Assembly: GCF_000478175.1 (NCBI RefSeq)
Contig: NZ_KI515777.1
Span: 306,270-370,269, forward strand
DNA: 64,000 nucleotides
Source of the DNA: Corynebacterium sp. KPL1814
Lineage (GTDB): Bacteria; Actinomycetota; Actinomycetes; Mycobacteriales; Mycobacteriaceae
Direction: 5' to 3'
Shown: positions 39,457 through 48,282 of the stretch, piece after piece
Layout of the letters: each line of letters opens with the position of its first letter
How positions within the stretch are numbered: position 1 is the first letter of the stretch
The notes under the pieces: model-generated
Databases searched by the model: none
What the model saw: only the letters and a program-made list of their open reading frames with translations
What the model was told of the DNA's origin: nothing
Program-made: the position numbers and the translations under genes

Positions 39457-40021
39457 CCAGCTCGCGGGCGGTATAGAGCGGCCCTGCTTCCTTGGTCAGG
39501 CGGGATCCGGCGAGACCGCCATCGAGGAAAATTAAGAGCTGGCTTGCTTGGGAGGCCGAGGGATAGCCGTTGCGCTCCGTCAACAGAGCTGTCAAGGTGG
39601 AGTGCACCCAATCGCGATGCTGCATGCAGGCCGCGACGATGCCGCGCTCCGAATCCGTTTCAGGCCGCGGGTACTCGCCCGCTGCATTCAAGAAGTGCGA
39701 ACCGCGGAATCCTTCTTCCGGCTCTTCCTCAATGACCTTGTCAAAAAAGGCCAGGATCTTTTGGTCCGGATCCTGCATGGCAGCCGTCCGCTGCTCCCAG
39801 TCCTGGCGGAACTGCTCATCCAAGGACTCTACGTAGGCAATAACCAAGGCATCCTTGGAACCAAACAACGAATATAGGGATGCCTTGGCCACATCCGCTT
39901 CGCGCAAGATGCGGTCAATACCGATGACGCGAATGCCCTCAGTTTTAAAGAGCTTGGTTGCAGATTCCAACAATCGGCTCCGCGGGCTGGGTCGATTGCG
40001 GCGCGACTTCTTCTCTGCCAT
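39413..40021 (-). CDS. TetR-family transcriptional regulator
   Basis: 202 residues from ATG 40021, with AGAGAGGAA upstream. N-terminal helix-turn-helix at about residues 10-55: SRLLESATKLFKTEGIRVIG and DVAKASLYSLFGSKDAL. The C-terminal part (HFLNAAGEYPRPETDSERG) is typical of the YxaF/LmrA-like branch. Targets unknown; the nearest downstream same-strand gene is not adjacent, so control of the divergent side or of itself is possible. A palindromic stretch with ACCGGT near 40069-40077 upstream may hold its operator. Confidence 0.85.
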   Translation of the reverse strand: MAEKKSRRNRPSPRSRLLESATKLFKTEGIRVIGIDRILREADVAKASLYSLFGSKDALVIAYVESLDEQFRQDWEQRTAAMQDPDQKILAFFDKVIEEEPEEGFRGSHFLNAAGEYPRPETDSERGIVAACMQHRDWVHSTLTALLTERNGYPSASQASQLLIFLDGGLAGSRLTKEAGPLYTARELATQMLSAPPADYSI

Positions 40022-40099
40022 GGATTCCTCTCTACAACGACAAAACCGGTTCATCTACACTTTATAGACAAACCGGTATGTACGCTAATTATATGCGGA

Positions 40100-40351
40100 C
40101 TATTGTTTCACCTTGTCCACAATCCACAGCAAGAGGCAAGCGCCCGCGGTGGCCGCGATGATGGAGAAGATCCAACCACCACTAGCCTCAATATTCAGTA
40201 GTTGGATGATGATGCCACCGATGAGGCCACCGACAACACCCACCACCAGGTTGGTAAACAACCCGTGGTCACGCTTCATAATCTTCTCTGCCAGCCAACC
40301 AGCGATGATACCAACAATGATCGAGGTGAATAGACCCAAACCTAATCCCAT
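40100..40351 (-). CDS. GlsB/YeaQ/YmgE-family small membrane protein
   Basis: 83 residues, three glycine-rich membrane helices (GLFTSIIVGIIAGWLAEKI, NLVVGVVGGLIGGIIIQLL and the C-terminal ATAGACLLLWIVDKV). This matches the transglycosylase-associated protein family of stress-induced membrane proteins. AGGAGGAAA precedes the ATG. Stand-alone gene. Confidence 0.9.
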   Translation of the reverse strand: MGLGLGLFTSIIVGIIAGWLAEKIMKRDHGLFTNLVVGVVGGLIGGIIIQLLNIEASGGWIFSIIAATAGACLLLWIVDKVKQ

Positions 40352-40529
40352 GATTTCCTCCTAATATAAACGTATCGAATACTCCCCAGTTTAAACCCCC
40401 GCGGCTCGAGTGGGGATAACAAATACGACACATTTGTATAGCAAAGTGGCTCTAAAACACCAGAAACGCTCCACTCCCTAGCTGCGAAAGCCGGGAGAAG
40501 AGCGCCGGGAAGTCAGGCTAGCGAAAGAT

Positions 40530-41429
40530 TTAGCCTTCGTCGTCTGGGCGTACCACCATCATCGGGCACGGTGCAGACTGCAACAATGCGCGGGAGGTAG
40601 AGCCAAGGACCATGCCCTTGAACCCACCACGGCCGTGGGAGCCAACGACGAGAAGCTGCGCGCCTTCGGCGGCCTCCGTCAATGCACGGACGGGGCGGTC
40701 ACGGGTGATCTGCTTCTTCACCTCAACATCGGGGAAATCTTCGCGCGGTTCCTTCAGGTTTTCTTCCAGCACCTCAGTCTGTTCCTTTTCAATTTCTGCC
40801 CACTCAGATTGAGCTGCAGAAAGGCCGGCGAGGGATGCCTGGATTTGCATATCCATCCAGGTGTGCACGGCAACGAGGGCCGCGCCGCGAGCCTGGGCTT
40901 CGCGGAAGGCATAGGAGGTGGCCTTCTGAGAAACCTCGGAACCGTCCACACCAACGACGACTGGGCCGTACTTGGTGGAGTCGGTGACATTATTATCTTC
41001 ACGAACCACCACTACCGGGCAAGCGGCGTGGGAGACAACTGCGGCGGAGACAGAGCCCATGACCATGCCAGACAGGCCGCCCATACCGCGCGAACCCATC
41101 ACGACCATGGTGACGTCATGAGACATCTCCAAGAGCATGTCGATGGGGGAGCCCTCTGCGATGGTGTGCCCGATCTTGAGCTCTGGGGCTACCTCGTGAG
41201 CGATTGCACGGGCTTCCTCGATCTTTTCCAGGGTCTCTTCCTGCAAGTCATCGTAGAGGTCCTTCGGCGGAACCATACCTTCTGCATACAGGAACTGCGG
41301 TATGGTGTAGCTCGATGCGATGCGCAGGGGGATTTCCCTCTTCATCGCGGTATTTGCTGCCCAACGGACGGCGTTCTTTGAGGCGTCAGAGCCGTCGACG
41401 GCGACGACTACAATGTCTTCCTTGGCCAT
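40530..41429 (-). CDS. Universal stress protein, tandem UspA domains
   Basis: 299 residues made of two UspA domains. Each carries the ATP-binding signature G-x2-G-x9-G(S/T): GSRGMGGLSGMVMGS in the first and GSHGRGGFKGMVLGS in the second. Starts with the strand VVAVDGSDASKNAVRWA. GAAAGGAAAG lies upstream of the ATG, and a TATAAT-like -10 (41463-41458 on the minus strand) sits 29 bases further. Role: stress survival, nucleotide-binding signal protein. Confidence 0.92.
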   Translation of the reverse strand: MAKEDIVVVAVDGSDASKNAVRWAANTAMKREIPLRIASSYTIPQFLYAEGMVPPKDLYDDLQEETLEKIEEARAIAHEVAPELKIGHTIAEGSPIDMLLEMSHDVTMVVMGSRGMGGLSGMVMGSVSAAVVSHAACPVVVVREDNNVTDSTKYGPVVVGVDGSEVSQKATSYAFREAQARGAALVAVHTWMDMQIQASLAGLSAAQSEWAEIEKEQTEVLEENLKEPREDFPDVEVKKQITRDRPVRALTEAAEGAQLLVVGSHGRGGFKGMVLGSTSRALLQSAPCPMMVVRPDDEG

Positions 41430-41476
41430 GATCTTTCCTTTCGGTGGTTATACCTTAATTATAGTACGGATTAGGC

Positions 41477-41614
41477 TTAATGGTTGACAGTTGCAGGATC
41501 AGAATTGGACGGAGAGAAAATTTCGAGGAGCGTTCGGAATACGTCCCTTATCACCGCGCCAATTCCATCATTGAAAAAGGCCATCACCTGGTCCGCGAGA
41601 GAATTAATATCCAT
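41477..41614 (-). CDS. Possible 45-residue amphipathic peptide
   Basis: ATG at 41614 encodes 45 residues (MDINSLADQVMAFFNDGIGA then a second helical half and SPSNSDPATVNH). Hydrophobic residues recur every three to four positions (Ile3, Leu6, Val10, Phe13/14, Ile18, Val21, Val25, Leu29, Phe33), a clean amphipathic helix of the size of corynebacterial PorA/PorH-type porins. No Shine-Dalgarno is seen, and its start overlaps that of the divergent pseudouridine synthase, so it may be spurious. Confidence 0.35.
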   Translation of the reverse strand: MDINSLADQVMAFFNDGIGAVIRDVFRTLLEIFSPSNSDPATVNH

Positions 41615-42596
41615 GTCAAACACACTAATACATCGCAAAAAGGGATTCATCCCTTTGCCCATCAAAAATGGGCTCAATCCTACGCGCGTACGCACCCCGG
41701 AGGCAGGCCGTAGCACCTGGGATTTTCTCAGCGAAGTCATATCCTCCCAGCGTCACCGCCACCCCAATGATGATGCACAGGCGCTGCATGACCGATTCAC
41801 CGCGGGCGAGGTAGTCCTGCGCGATCAAACTCCCCTAAAGCCAGGTACCGTGCTCGGCAAAGATGTCGATGTCTTTTTCTACCGCATCCCTGCACCAGAA
41901 ACACCCGTGCCCTATGACATCCCCATAATCTATGAAGATGACAACATTCTGGTAGCCGATAAGCCCCCATTCATGGCTACCATGCCGCGCGCCCGGCACA
42001 TCGTCGAAACCGCCACCGTTCGCCTCCGCCGTTCCACCGGAAACAACGAGTTAGTGCCGGCACACCGCCTCGACCGCCTCACCTCGGGCCTGCTTCTTTT
42101 TACCAAACACAAGGACGTCCGCGGCGCCTACCAGTCCCTCTTTGCAGAAAAGAAAGTCCACAAGACCTACCAGGCGGTCGCGGAATTCCGCCGCTTGCCG
42201 ACGCCCCTCCAATGGTCCTCCCACCTAACTAAAACGCCCGGTGAAATCCAGGGGCGAATAGCAGATGGTGAACCAAATGCTTTCACCACACTAGAATCGG
42301 TAGAACCCATTGATAAGGCCCCTTATGAAAAAGTTCACGGGTCACTACCCGATCTTGGTATCTACACCCTAAAACCACAGACTGGGAAGACCCATCAATT
42401 GCGGTTACACATGTGGCAGGCGGGCTTACCGATCCTCGGCGATCCTGTCTACCCCACTATTTTTCCTGAGGAAGCTGAAGACATGTCCGTACCCATGCAC
42501 TTAACAGCAACGGACTTAGAATTCACGGATCCACTCAGCGGAAAGCCGCGCCATTTCATCTCAGGACTTCCATTGGCCACGCACAAATTGCTTTAA
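41613..42596 (+). CDS. RluA-family pseudouridine synthase
   Basis: 327 residues from ATG 41613 (MSNTLIHRKKGFIPLPIKNG); the in-frame extension to 41484 has no family similarity. The catalytic motif HRLDRLTSGLLLF carries the nucleophilic aspartate; upstream YEDDNILVADKPPF and downstream GLYTLKPQTGKTHQLRLHM-type motifs (here IYTLKPQTGKTHQLRLHM) are typical. Modifies uridines in rRNA or tRNA. Last clearly chromosomal gene before the IS-rich region, which begins within 10 bases of its stop codon. Confidence 0.9.
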   Translation: MSNTLIHRKKGFIPLPIKNGLNPTRVRTPEAGRSTWDFLSEVISSQRHRHPNDDAQALHDRFTAGEVVLRDQTPLKPGTVLGKDVDVFFYRIPAPETPVPYDIPIIYEDDNILVADKPPFMATMPRARHIVETATVRLRRSTGNNELVPAHRLDRLTSGLLLFTKHKDVRGAYQSLFAEKKVHKTYQAVAEFRRLPTPLQWSSHLTKTPGEIQGRIADGEPNAFTTLESVEPIDKAPYEKVHGSLPDLGIYTLKPQTGKTHQLRLHMWQAGLPILGDPVYPTIFPEEAEDMSVPMHLTATDLEFTDPLSGKPRHFISGLPLATHKLL

Positions 42597-42649
42597 GCCT
42601 GCAGTGTCCCAGGTTTTGTTCCGTTTGAGTAGATGGGAAAATCTGGAAC

Positions 42650-42928
42650 ATACCAAGAAAATTTGACCAGGATGCAAAGGACCGTGTGGTCCGTCTCGTG
42701 GAAGACCGCATCGTGGCGGAAAACATGTCAATGCACCCCGCGTGCCAGGCAGTAGCCCCAAAGCTCGGGGTTTCATGGCACACAGCCCGTCAATGGACTT
42801 AAGCCTGCCCGCCGTGCAGGAAACGCCCCAGAACCAGTGCCCGAGGACTTGGCCGCCGAAAACGCGAGGCCACGCCGTGAGAATCAAGAGCTTCGAGATA
42901 CCAACGAGTTGCTGAAGGCCGCGTCAGC
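42650..42928 (+). pseudogene. Decayed IS3 orfA
   Basis: Reads PRKFDQDAKDRVVRLVEDRI and on through VAPKLGVSWHTARQWT, matching the intact orfA at 48279-48596. The start codon is ATA instead of ATG, an in-frame TAA follows ARQWT, and the 3' end runs into the 42-bp palindrome. Confidence 0.85.
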
Positions 42929-42970
42929 GGGCCTGACCCCCGGAAAGTGGACACGTCGGGGGTTAGGCCC
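42929..42970. repeat. 42-bp palindrome, second copy
   Basis: GGGCCTGACCCCCGG (42929-42943) and CGGGGGTTAGGCCC (42957-42970) flank AAAGTGGACACGT. The first 37 bases are identical to the right end of the IS3 element ending at 46167. Confidence 0.85.
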
Positions 42971-43020
42971 ATAATAGAAATCAAGGCAAATGCCTAGGAA
43001 CAAAACTCGGGGCACTTCAG

Positions 43021-43140
43021 TTAGCGTCGAGTGGTGCGGGTGGCATCGATCGCTTCCCTCTGCGTGTCGAAATGCTTTGATGCACGGGCTGCCCCGTCTC
43101 GCTTGTTGGCCCAGCCGTTCCCTTCCCGAACCGTTGCCCA
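43021..43140 (-). pseudogene. DUF2188-like gene fragment
   Basis: The minus strand reads PGWATVREGNGWANKRDGAA, then ASKHFDTQREAIDATRTTRR and a stop, which is the pattern of the small DUF2188 family (hydrophilic, about 75 residues). The N-terminal third and any start codon are missing; the sequence turns into IS481-like DNA at about 43150 and the stop lies 1-2 bases from the deleted IS3 element. Confidence 0.6.
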
Positions 43141-43251
43141 ACCCGGGGCGAGAAGTAACGAGACTCTAACCCGCCCATATACCTAGGCAGGATTATAGCA
43201 CCTCAGTTCGATCTATGACCTGCGACTTGATGACACGCGCACCGAGGACAG

Positions 43252-44096
43252 GTGCTCACCGACCGGCCCAGCAGACCGCACTCGCACCCGAACCGGCTGG
43301 ACACCCGCACCGGACGCCGCATTATCAATCTCAGGTTCCTGCACAGGTGGGGCCCACACCGCATCGGCTACCACCTGGGCATCCCCCGGTCGACCGTGGG
43401 GCGAGTCCTCAAACGTTGCCGGATGCCGAACCTCGCTTGCATCGACCAGGCCACTGGCCTGCCGGTGAGAAAGCCGACGCCGGTGCGCTACGAGCACGAC
43501 GCCCCCGGGGGGCGATGGTCCACGTCGACATCAAAAAGCTCGGGCGCATCCCCGACGGTGGCGGGTGGCGGATGTTCGGCAGGGGCTCTGACCAGGACCG
43601 GGCGTCCGGCCGGGCCAGTGACGTGGCCGGGCGGAAAGGTTCGAAACCCGGCAGGGGCTACCGGTATCTGCATCACGCGGTCGACGGTCATTCCCGGGTG
43701 GTGCACTCGGAGATCCTCGACGACGAGCATAAAGACACCGCGGCGGGTTTTTGGCGGCGGGCAAGCGGCTTTTTCGCGTCGCTGGGTGTGCGTGTCGGCG
43801 CGGTGATGACCGACAACGGCGCCTGTTACCGTTCACGCGTGTTCGTCGAGGCGTTGGGGCCGGGTATCAAGCACCGGTGAACCAGGGGCGAATCGGCCAC
43901 AGACGAGCGGGAATGAGGAACTGTTCGACCGCACGTTGATGACTGAGCGGGCCTACGCCCGGCCGTATTTGAGTCTCAGGGCGCCCGGCAGAAGGCGTAT
44001 GTGGAGTCCAGCCACGACTACAATTTCCACTGGTCTCATACCGCTATCGGCGGGTTAACCCTATGCAACGCGTTCACAACGTCGCGGGGAACTACG
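43252..44096 (+). pseudogene. IS481-family transposase, frameshifted
   Basis: N-terminal part in one frame (RTGRRIINLRFLHRWGPHRI, PRSTVGRVLKRCRMP, LACIDQATGLPV) and the catalytic core in another (MVHVDIKKLGRIPDGGGWRM, HHAVDGHSRVVHSEIL, VMTDNGACYRS). The shift lies in the C6/G6 run at about 43504-43516. A further break near 43880 precedes the C-terminal part (RTLMTERAYARPYLS, YNFHWSHTAIGG). Higher GC than the neighbours. No clear terminal repeats found. Confidence 0.85.
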
Positions 44097-44144
44097 CGCC
44101 CGAACCATCGGAGCGTGTCAAGTTGTTTGTGTGTGGGGCTAGGT

Positions 44145-44864
44145 TTATAGGTATTTGTCGAAGCGGGCGGGAAAGGCTACGGCCATTTGGTTGATGGCTT
44201 GTTTCCAGCCGGAAACTCGGGCTCCTTCCACGAGCCTGCTGGCGGTAGCCGAGGCTCGTTTGCCTTGTTTCGCTCTCTTTGCGGCTCGTTTGTCTTCAAT
44301 GTTGCAGATCATCAACCACAGCGTCTTGAGCGCGGATTCATCGTTAGTGAACTGCACCCTGTTGCGGGTGGCTTTACGCAGCTGGTTGTTAAACGATTCA
44401 ATGGAATTCGTTGTATAGATGACCTTCCTGGCCGCTGGAGGAAACTGCAAAAATGGCACGAATCTATCCCACGCATCCTCCCAGACCTTGACCGACTGAG
44501 GATACTTCACACCCAGTTCAGACTCGGAAAATTCCTTCAACGCTGCTTCTGCCGTGGATTCATCAGTAGCCGTATAAACCTTCTTCAACGCGGCTGATAC
44601 AGCCCGGCGATCCCCATAGGCCACCCACCGATTCGCGGCACGTATCAGGTGCACGATACAGGTTTGCACCATAGAGTTCGGCCAAGTTGCCTCCACTGCC
44701 TCTGGTAGGCCTTTCAGCCCGTCACAGCAGACAATAAAGACGTCTTTGACCCCGCGGTTAGATAAGTTGGCGCACACGTGTGCCCAAAAGGAAGCACCTT
44801 CTTCTTTGGCAATCCACAATCCCAAAATATGCTTGATCCCGTCGAGGTCCACCCCGATTGCCAT
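44145..44864 (-). pseudogene. IS256-family transposase, C-terminal half
   Basis: From the junction the protein reads AIGVDLDGIKHILGLWIAKE, then FWAHVCANLSNRGVKDVFIV, CDGLKGLPEAVEATWPNSMV and TNSIESFNNQLRKATRNR, the mutator-type DDE core (second Asp and Glu). It joins exactly to the N-terminal half at 46168 (NKSAYM + AIGVDLDG), so removing the IS3 insertion restores the gene. Confidence 0.9.
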
Positions 44865-44937
44865 GGGACCTGACCCCTGTTTGGTGGACACCTGATATCC
44901 GGCCCAGTCGGGCTGGAAAGAAAGGTAATCTACCACC

Positions 44938-45237
44938 ATGTCCAGGTACTCCGAACAGTTCAAACGCGATGCCGTGGCCCTCTACGAAAACAATGAGGAC
45001 CTCTCACTGAACTCAGCATCAGCAGAGCTTGGCATCAACCGTGCCTCGCTGCATTCTTGGATCAAGAAGTACGGCACCGGCAAACGTGCCCGCATAAAAG
45101 CAGTGCACGATCAAGCCCAAGCAGCGAATAATTCCGAACGGATCCGCCAGTTAGAAAAAGAAAACGCAAAACTGCGCGAAGAACGTGACATCCTGCGCAA
45201 GGCCGCTAAATATTTTGCCGAAGAGACTCACTGGTGA
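44938..45237 (+). CDS. IS3-family transposase OrfA
   Basis: 99 residues: helix-turn-helix (YSEQFKRDAVALYENNEDLS, ELGINRASLHSWIKKYG) and a leucine-zipper-like coil (RIRQLEKENAKLREERDILR). The stop overlaps the OrfB start (GTGA), as expected for IS3 elements that make a fused OrfAB by frameshifting; no obvious A6G slippery site was seen. Confidence 0.92.
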   Translation: MSRYSEQFKRDAVALYENNEDLSLNSASAELGINRASLHSWIKKYGTGKRARIKAVHDQAQAANNSERIRQLEKENAKLREERDILRKAAKYFAEETHW

Positions 45238-46130
45238 TCCGCTTCCAGTTTGTCTATGACCACCGAACCGAGTACTCGGTCAAGCGGATGTGCCATGTGT
45301 TAAAGCTGAATCGTTCCTCGTTTTATAAATGGGTCCAAACCCGTAAAAATCGCAGGTTAAAGATATATTCTGATGCCGTTATCGGTGCGAGGATCGCAAC
45401 CATCTTTGATGATGAGCTTGGTCTCTACGGCGCTAAACGCATCGCTGCAAGCCTTAAAGCCGATACGAGCTTTGGCCCGACGAATCACAAGAAAGTCGCA
45501 CGAATCATGAAAGCCATGGGGCTTAAAGGCTTTACCAAACGCCGCCGATGCATCACTACCAGGCGCAAGCCTGGCCACCGCGTCATGCCGGATTTACTTG
45601 GCCGCAAATTCACAGCCAACGAGCCGAACCGCGTCTATGTCGGCGATATTACCTATCTGCCGTGTAAGGGAGGGAAAAACATGTATTTGGCCACAGTCAT
45701 TGACACGTATTCACGCAAACTTGCAGGTTATGCACTCGCAGACCACATGCGAGTCTCACTGGTCATCGATGCCCTAGCCCACGCACACGGTGTACGCGGC
45801 AGTCTTGACGGGGCTGTATTCCATTCCGATCATGGCAGCGTGTACACCTCACAAGCTTTTAGGAACTATTGCTCGTCGTTGGGTGTGCGCCAGTCTATGG
45901 GCGCGGTAGGAACGAGTGCTGATAACGCCCTAGCAGAATCGTTTAACGCCACGCTCAAGCGGGAAGTCTTGCGTGATAGGAAAGTCTTTGACAATCCGAT
46001 CTCCTGCCGCCGGGAAGTCTTCCGGTGGTGCATGCGCTACAACACGCGCCGGCGGCACTCCTGGTGCAATCTTGTAGCGCCTGATGTCTTTGAAGCCGAG
46101 ACTTCAGCTACACTGACTAAAGCAGCATAG
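45234..46130 (+). CDS. IS3-family transposase OrfB
   Basis: 298 residues. The HTH_21-type N-terminus (YSVKRMCHVLKLNRSSFYKW) precedes an rve integrase core with the DDE triad: Asp in VYVGDITYLP, Asp in FHSDHGSVYTS, and Glu in NALAESFNATLKRE. Full length with no disruption, so the element is probably active. Confidence 0.93.
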   Translation: MIRFQFVYDHRTEYSVKRMCHVLKLNRSSFYKWVQTRKNRRLKIYSDAVIGARIATIFDDELGLYGAKRIAASLKADTSFGPTNHKKVARIMKAMGLKGFTKRRRCITTRRKPGHRVMPDLLGRKFTANEPNRVYVGDITYLPCKGGKNMYLATVIDTYSRKLAGYALADHMRVSLVIDALAHAHGVRGSLDGAVFHSDHGSVYTSQAFRNYCSSLGVRQSMGAVGTSADNALAESFNATLKREVLRDRKVFDNPISCRREVFRWCMRYNTRRRHSWCNLVAPDVFEAETSATLTKAA

Positions 46131-46167
46131 CTAACCCCCGACGTGTCCACTTTCCGGGGGTCAGGCC

Positions 46168-46794
46168 CATGTACGCGGACTTGTTGACTACCCGGCCGCC
46201 GTCGCGGACTTTAATGCGCAACGCATCCAGGAAAATGACTGGGTAGAATTCTTCTAGCTGGCGGTTTTGCCAGACCATGACCTCATCGAGGACGGCATCA
46301 GTTACTGCAGAGATTGTTTCATGGGAGATATCTACCCGCATCGCAGTAGCCATATGGTGCTGGATATCGCGGATGGTCATTCCGCCGGCATATAAGCTGA
46401 CAATCATATCGTCAACATCTGTTAGCCGCCTAGAGCCTTTGGGCACCATAGTAGGAACAAACGTGCCGTTTCTGTCTCGTGGAACATCAATGTTTACTGG
46501 CCCGTAGTTAGAATCCACGGTTTTCGGGTAGGTGCCGTTGCGGTGATTGTCTGTTTCAGCAGTAGCTTTAGCTGCTCTATCGCCGGGCTCATAGCCTAGG
46601 TGGGCATCCATTTCAGCATTCAAACCCCGGGTAATTGAGGCTTGCAACATGCCCCGAACTAGGTCGTTGGCATCCGTGGTGGACGTGCCTAGCTCATCAA
46701 TCAGTTTCGCGATTTCTGGGTTAGCAAGCAGCTTCTTTTCAATCGCATCAATCTTGGCCTTATCAGCCGGATCTCGTCTCGCCATAGTAGTCAT
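46168..46794 (-). pseudogene. IS256-family transposase, N-terminal half
   Basis: Starts MTTMARRDPADKAKIDAIEK and runs to GGRVVNKSAYM at the IS3 junction, including EMDAHLGYEPGDRA, VPRDRNGTFVPTMVPKGSRR and the first catalytic Asp in VIFLDALRIKV. In its present form it reads into the IS3 right end and stops within about 15 codons. Confidence 0.9.
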
Positions 46795-46920
46795 TCTGGT
46801 TCATCTCCTTATGCGGGTTAGGTTCCCACACACAAACCATTAGACACTCTCCTTCCCCACGGACAGTGAGCAAAGCACAACACGGGCGGTGTCGCTAATC
46901 CGAAAGGAGACTAAGGCACC

Positions 46921-47058
46921 ATGCAGCCCCCACACACGCCAGACGAGCGCCGCGCCAAGCTCGAAGCAGTCAAAGAACTAGCCCGCAGGCAAGAACACGA
47001 CGCCGTACTGGGGTTGCCCGCAAATCGTGGACACGTAGTTAAGCTGCTTAGGGGTTAA
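46921..47058 (+). pseudogene. 5' fragment of an unknown plasmid gene, cut by an IS3 remnant
   Basis: GGAG precedes ATG 46921. The first 30 residues (MQPPHTPDERRAKLEAVKEL, ARRQEHDAVL) look native and helical. At about 47011 the sequence enters the end of an IS3-type element, and the frame ends after 15 IS-encoded residues. I do not recognise the family. Confidence 0.55.
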
Positions 47059-47337
47059 GCAGCGGCCTTCTTATTACCATTTTGATCAGCGAGCTGGGCT
47101 TCGAAATCGACGGGGCTTACCATCCCGATGGACGAGTGGCGACGGCGCCGGTTGTAGACAATCTCAATCCAGCGAGCCACCGCCTTCCGGGCTTCGTTGC
47201 GGGTTCGCCATTCCTTCCGATCGTAAAATTCGGTCTTCAATGTCGACCAGAACGACTCGGCCATCGCATTGTCAAAGCAGACACCAGTACGGCCGACCGA
47301 TTGTGCAATCCCTAGTTCTTGACAGACCTGCCACAGC
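47055..47337 (-). pseudogene. C-terminal fragment of another IS3-family OrfB
   Basis: The minus strand reads SVGRTGVCFDNAMAESFWST, then LKTEFYDRKEWRTR and RWIEIVYNRRRRHSSIG, the last third of an OrfB with the catalytic Glu. It is a different IS3 subgroup from the two intact elements. It is cut at 47338 by the left end of the next element. Confidence 0.88.
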
Positions 47338-47361
47338 TGTGAAGTGCCCCGGGTTTTGTTC

Positions 47362-48282
47362 CTAGGCGTTTGCCTTGATTTCTATTATTGCTTGCGGCGG
47401 GTGCTGGTCCCAAAATTCGGTTTCCACTTCAGCTGGCGTGCGGTAGCCCAAGCTTTGGTGAAGCCTCGTCTCGTTCCACCATGACACCCACTCAAACGTC
47501 GCGATTTCCACCTCGACAACCTCATCCCACCTGCGAGTATGGATCAGCTCGTTTTTGTAGGAACCATTAACGTTTTCCGCCAGAGCATTGTCATAGGAGT
47601 CGCCAACAGTTCCGGTGGAAGCGGCAATCCCGTGCTGGGCAAGACGCTCGTTGTAGACAACGCTGACATACTGCGAGCCGTGATCCGAATGATGAATGAG
47701 ACCTGTTGTTTCCTCAGCAGACGCGATCGCCTGGTTGAGAGCTTGCAGCGGCAACGCTTCGGTGCGCATGGAATCTGATAACGCCCACCCAACGATCCGT
47801 CGGGAGTAAACATCGGTGACAAACGCGGCATACACAAAGCCTTTCTTCGTGCGCACGTAGGTAATATCAGCCACCCACAGCTTGTTCGGGCCTTCGGCTT
47901 TGAATTCTCGCTCCACCAAGTCCGGGCGCAAATCCGGCCTTTGAGGTGTGCGAGTGGTCATAGGCGAGCGGCCTTTGCCTTTGCCTGATACACCGGCTAG
48001 ACGCATCAGCCGCGCGGTTTGTTCACGACCGATATCGATTCCGTCACGATGAAGAGCATGCCACATTTTCCGCACACCGTAGATGCCGTAATTATCCCGA
48101 TGGATAGCACTAATGCGTTCAACCAGCACAGCATCACGAAGGCCGCGAGCACTTACCCCACGGGCCTTGGACTGACGATACCCACGCGAGGTGATGAACC
48201 CACCAGCGCGGTTTTTCTTCAACGTCTTACAGATGAACTCGACAGAGAAACGATTCCGGTATTCATCGATGAACCGGATCAT
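47362..48282 (-). CDS. IS3-family transposase OrfB
   Basis: 306 residues with the rve core: Asp in LWVADITYVRT, Asp in IHHSDHGSQYVS and Glu in NALAENVNGSYKNE, ending with WWNETRLHQSLGYRTP. Its start overlaps the OrfA stop by 4 bases. Complete. Confidence 0.93.
   Translation of the reverse strand: MIRFIDEYRNRFSVEFICKTLKKNRAGGFITSRGYRQSKARGVSARGLRDAVLVERISAIHRDNYGIYGVRKMWHALHRDGIDIGREQTARLMRLAGVSGKGKGRSPMTTRTPQRPDLRPDLVEREFKAEGPNKLWVADITYVRTKKGFVYAAFVTDVYSRRIVGWALSDSMRTEALPLQALNQAIASAEETTGLIHHSDHGSQYVSVVYNERLAQHGIAASTGTVGDSYDNALAENVNGSYKNELIHTRRWDEVVEVEIATFEWVSWWNETRLHQSLGYRTPAEVETEFWDQHPPQAIIEIKANA

Larger units (their letters stand above)
42602..43019. mobile_element. Internally deleted IS3-family element (0.4 kb, non-autonomous)
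   Basis: Both ends match those of the intact IS3 element at 47338-48648: CAGTGTCCCAGGTTTTGTTC at the left and GAACAAAACTCGGGGCACTTCA at the right (20 of its bases align exactly). Inside are a decayed orfA and, in place of orfB, a 42-bp palindrome derived from the end of a different IS3 element. About 0.9 kb has been lost, so the element could move only with help in trans. Confidence 0.8.
44865..46167 (+). mobile_element. Intact IS3-family element inserted in the IS256 transposase
   Basis: Left end GGGACCTGACCCCTGTTTGG and right end, reverse complemented, GGCCTGACCCCCGGAAAGTG share CCTGACCCC and a TGGACAC block. The trinucleotide CAT on both sides fits a 3-bp target duplication, usual for the family. 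Both reading frames are open. The right 37 bases recur as solo copies at 22138 and 42929. Confidence 0.88.
44111..46851 (-). mobile_element. IS256-family element, left copy, split by an IS3-family insertion
   Basis: Terminal repeats GAGCGTGTCAAGTTGTTTGT (44111-) and, reading in from the right end, GAGAGTGTCTAATGGTTTGT (46851-) are imperfect matches. The transposase is on the minus strand in two pieces separated by 1.3 kb of IS3 DNA. The flanks CGAACCATCG and CTTCCCCACG do not match, so no target duplication is preserved. A second copy of the same left end starts at 63906 in the same orientation. Confidence 0.9.

Noticed and set aside
42884..43141. 85-residue minus-strand frame spanning the IS boundary
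   Set aside because: Only the DUF2188-like part (43021-43140, in another frame) is meaningful; the listed frame runs through the IS end and palindrome.
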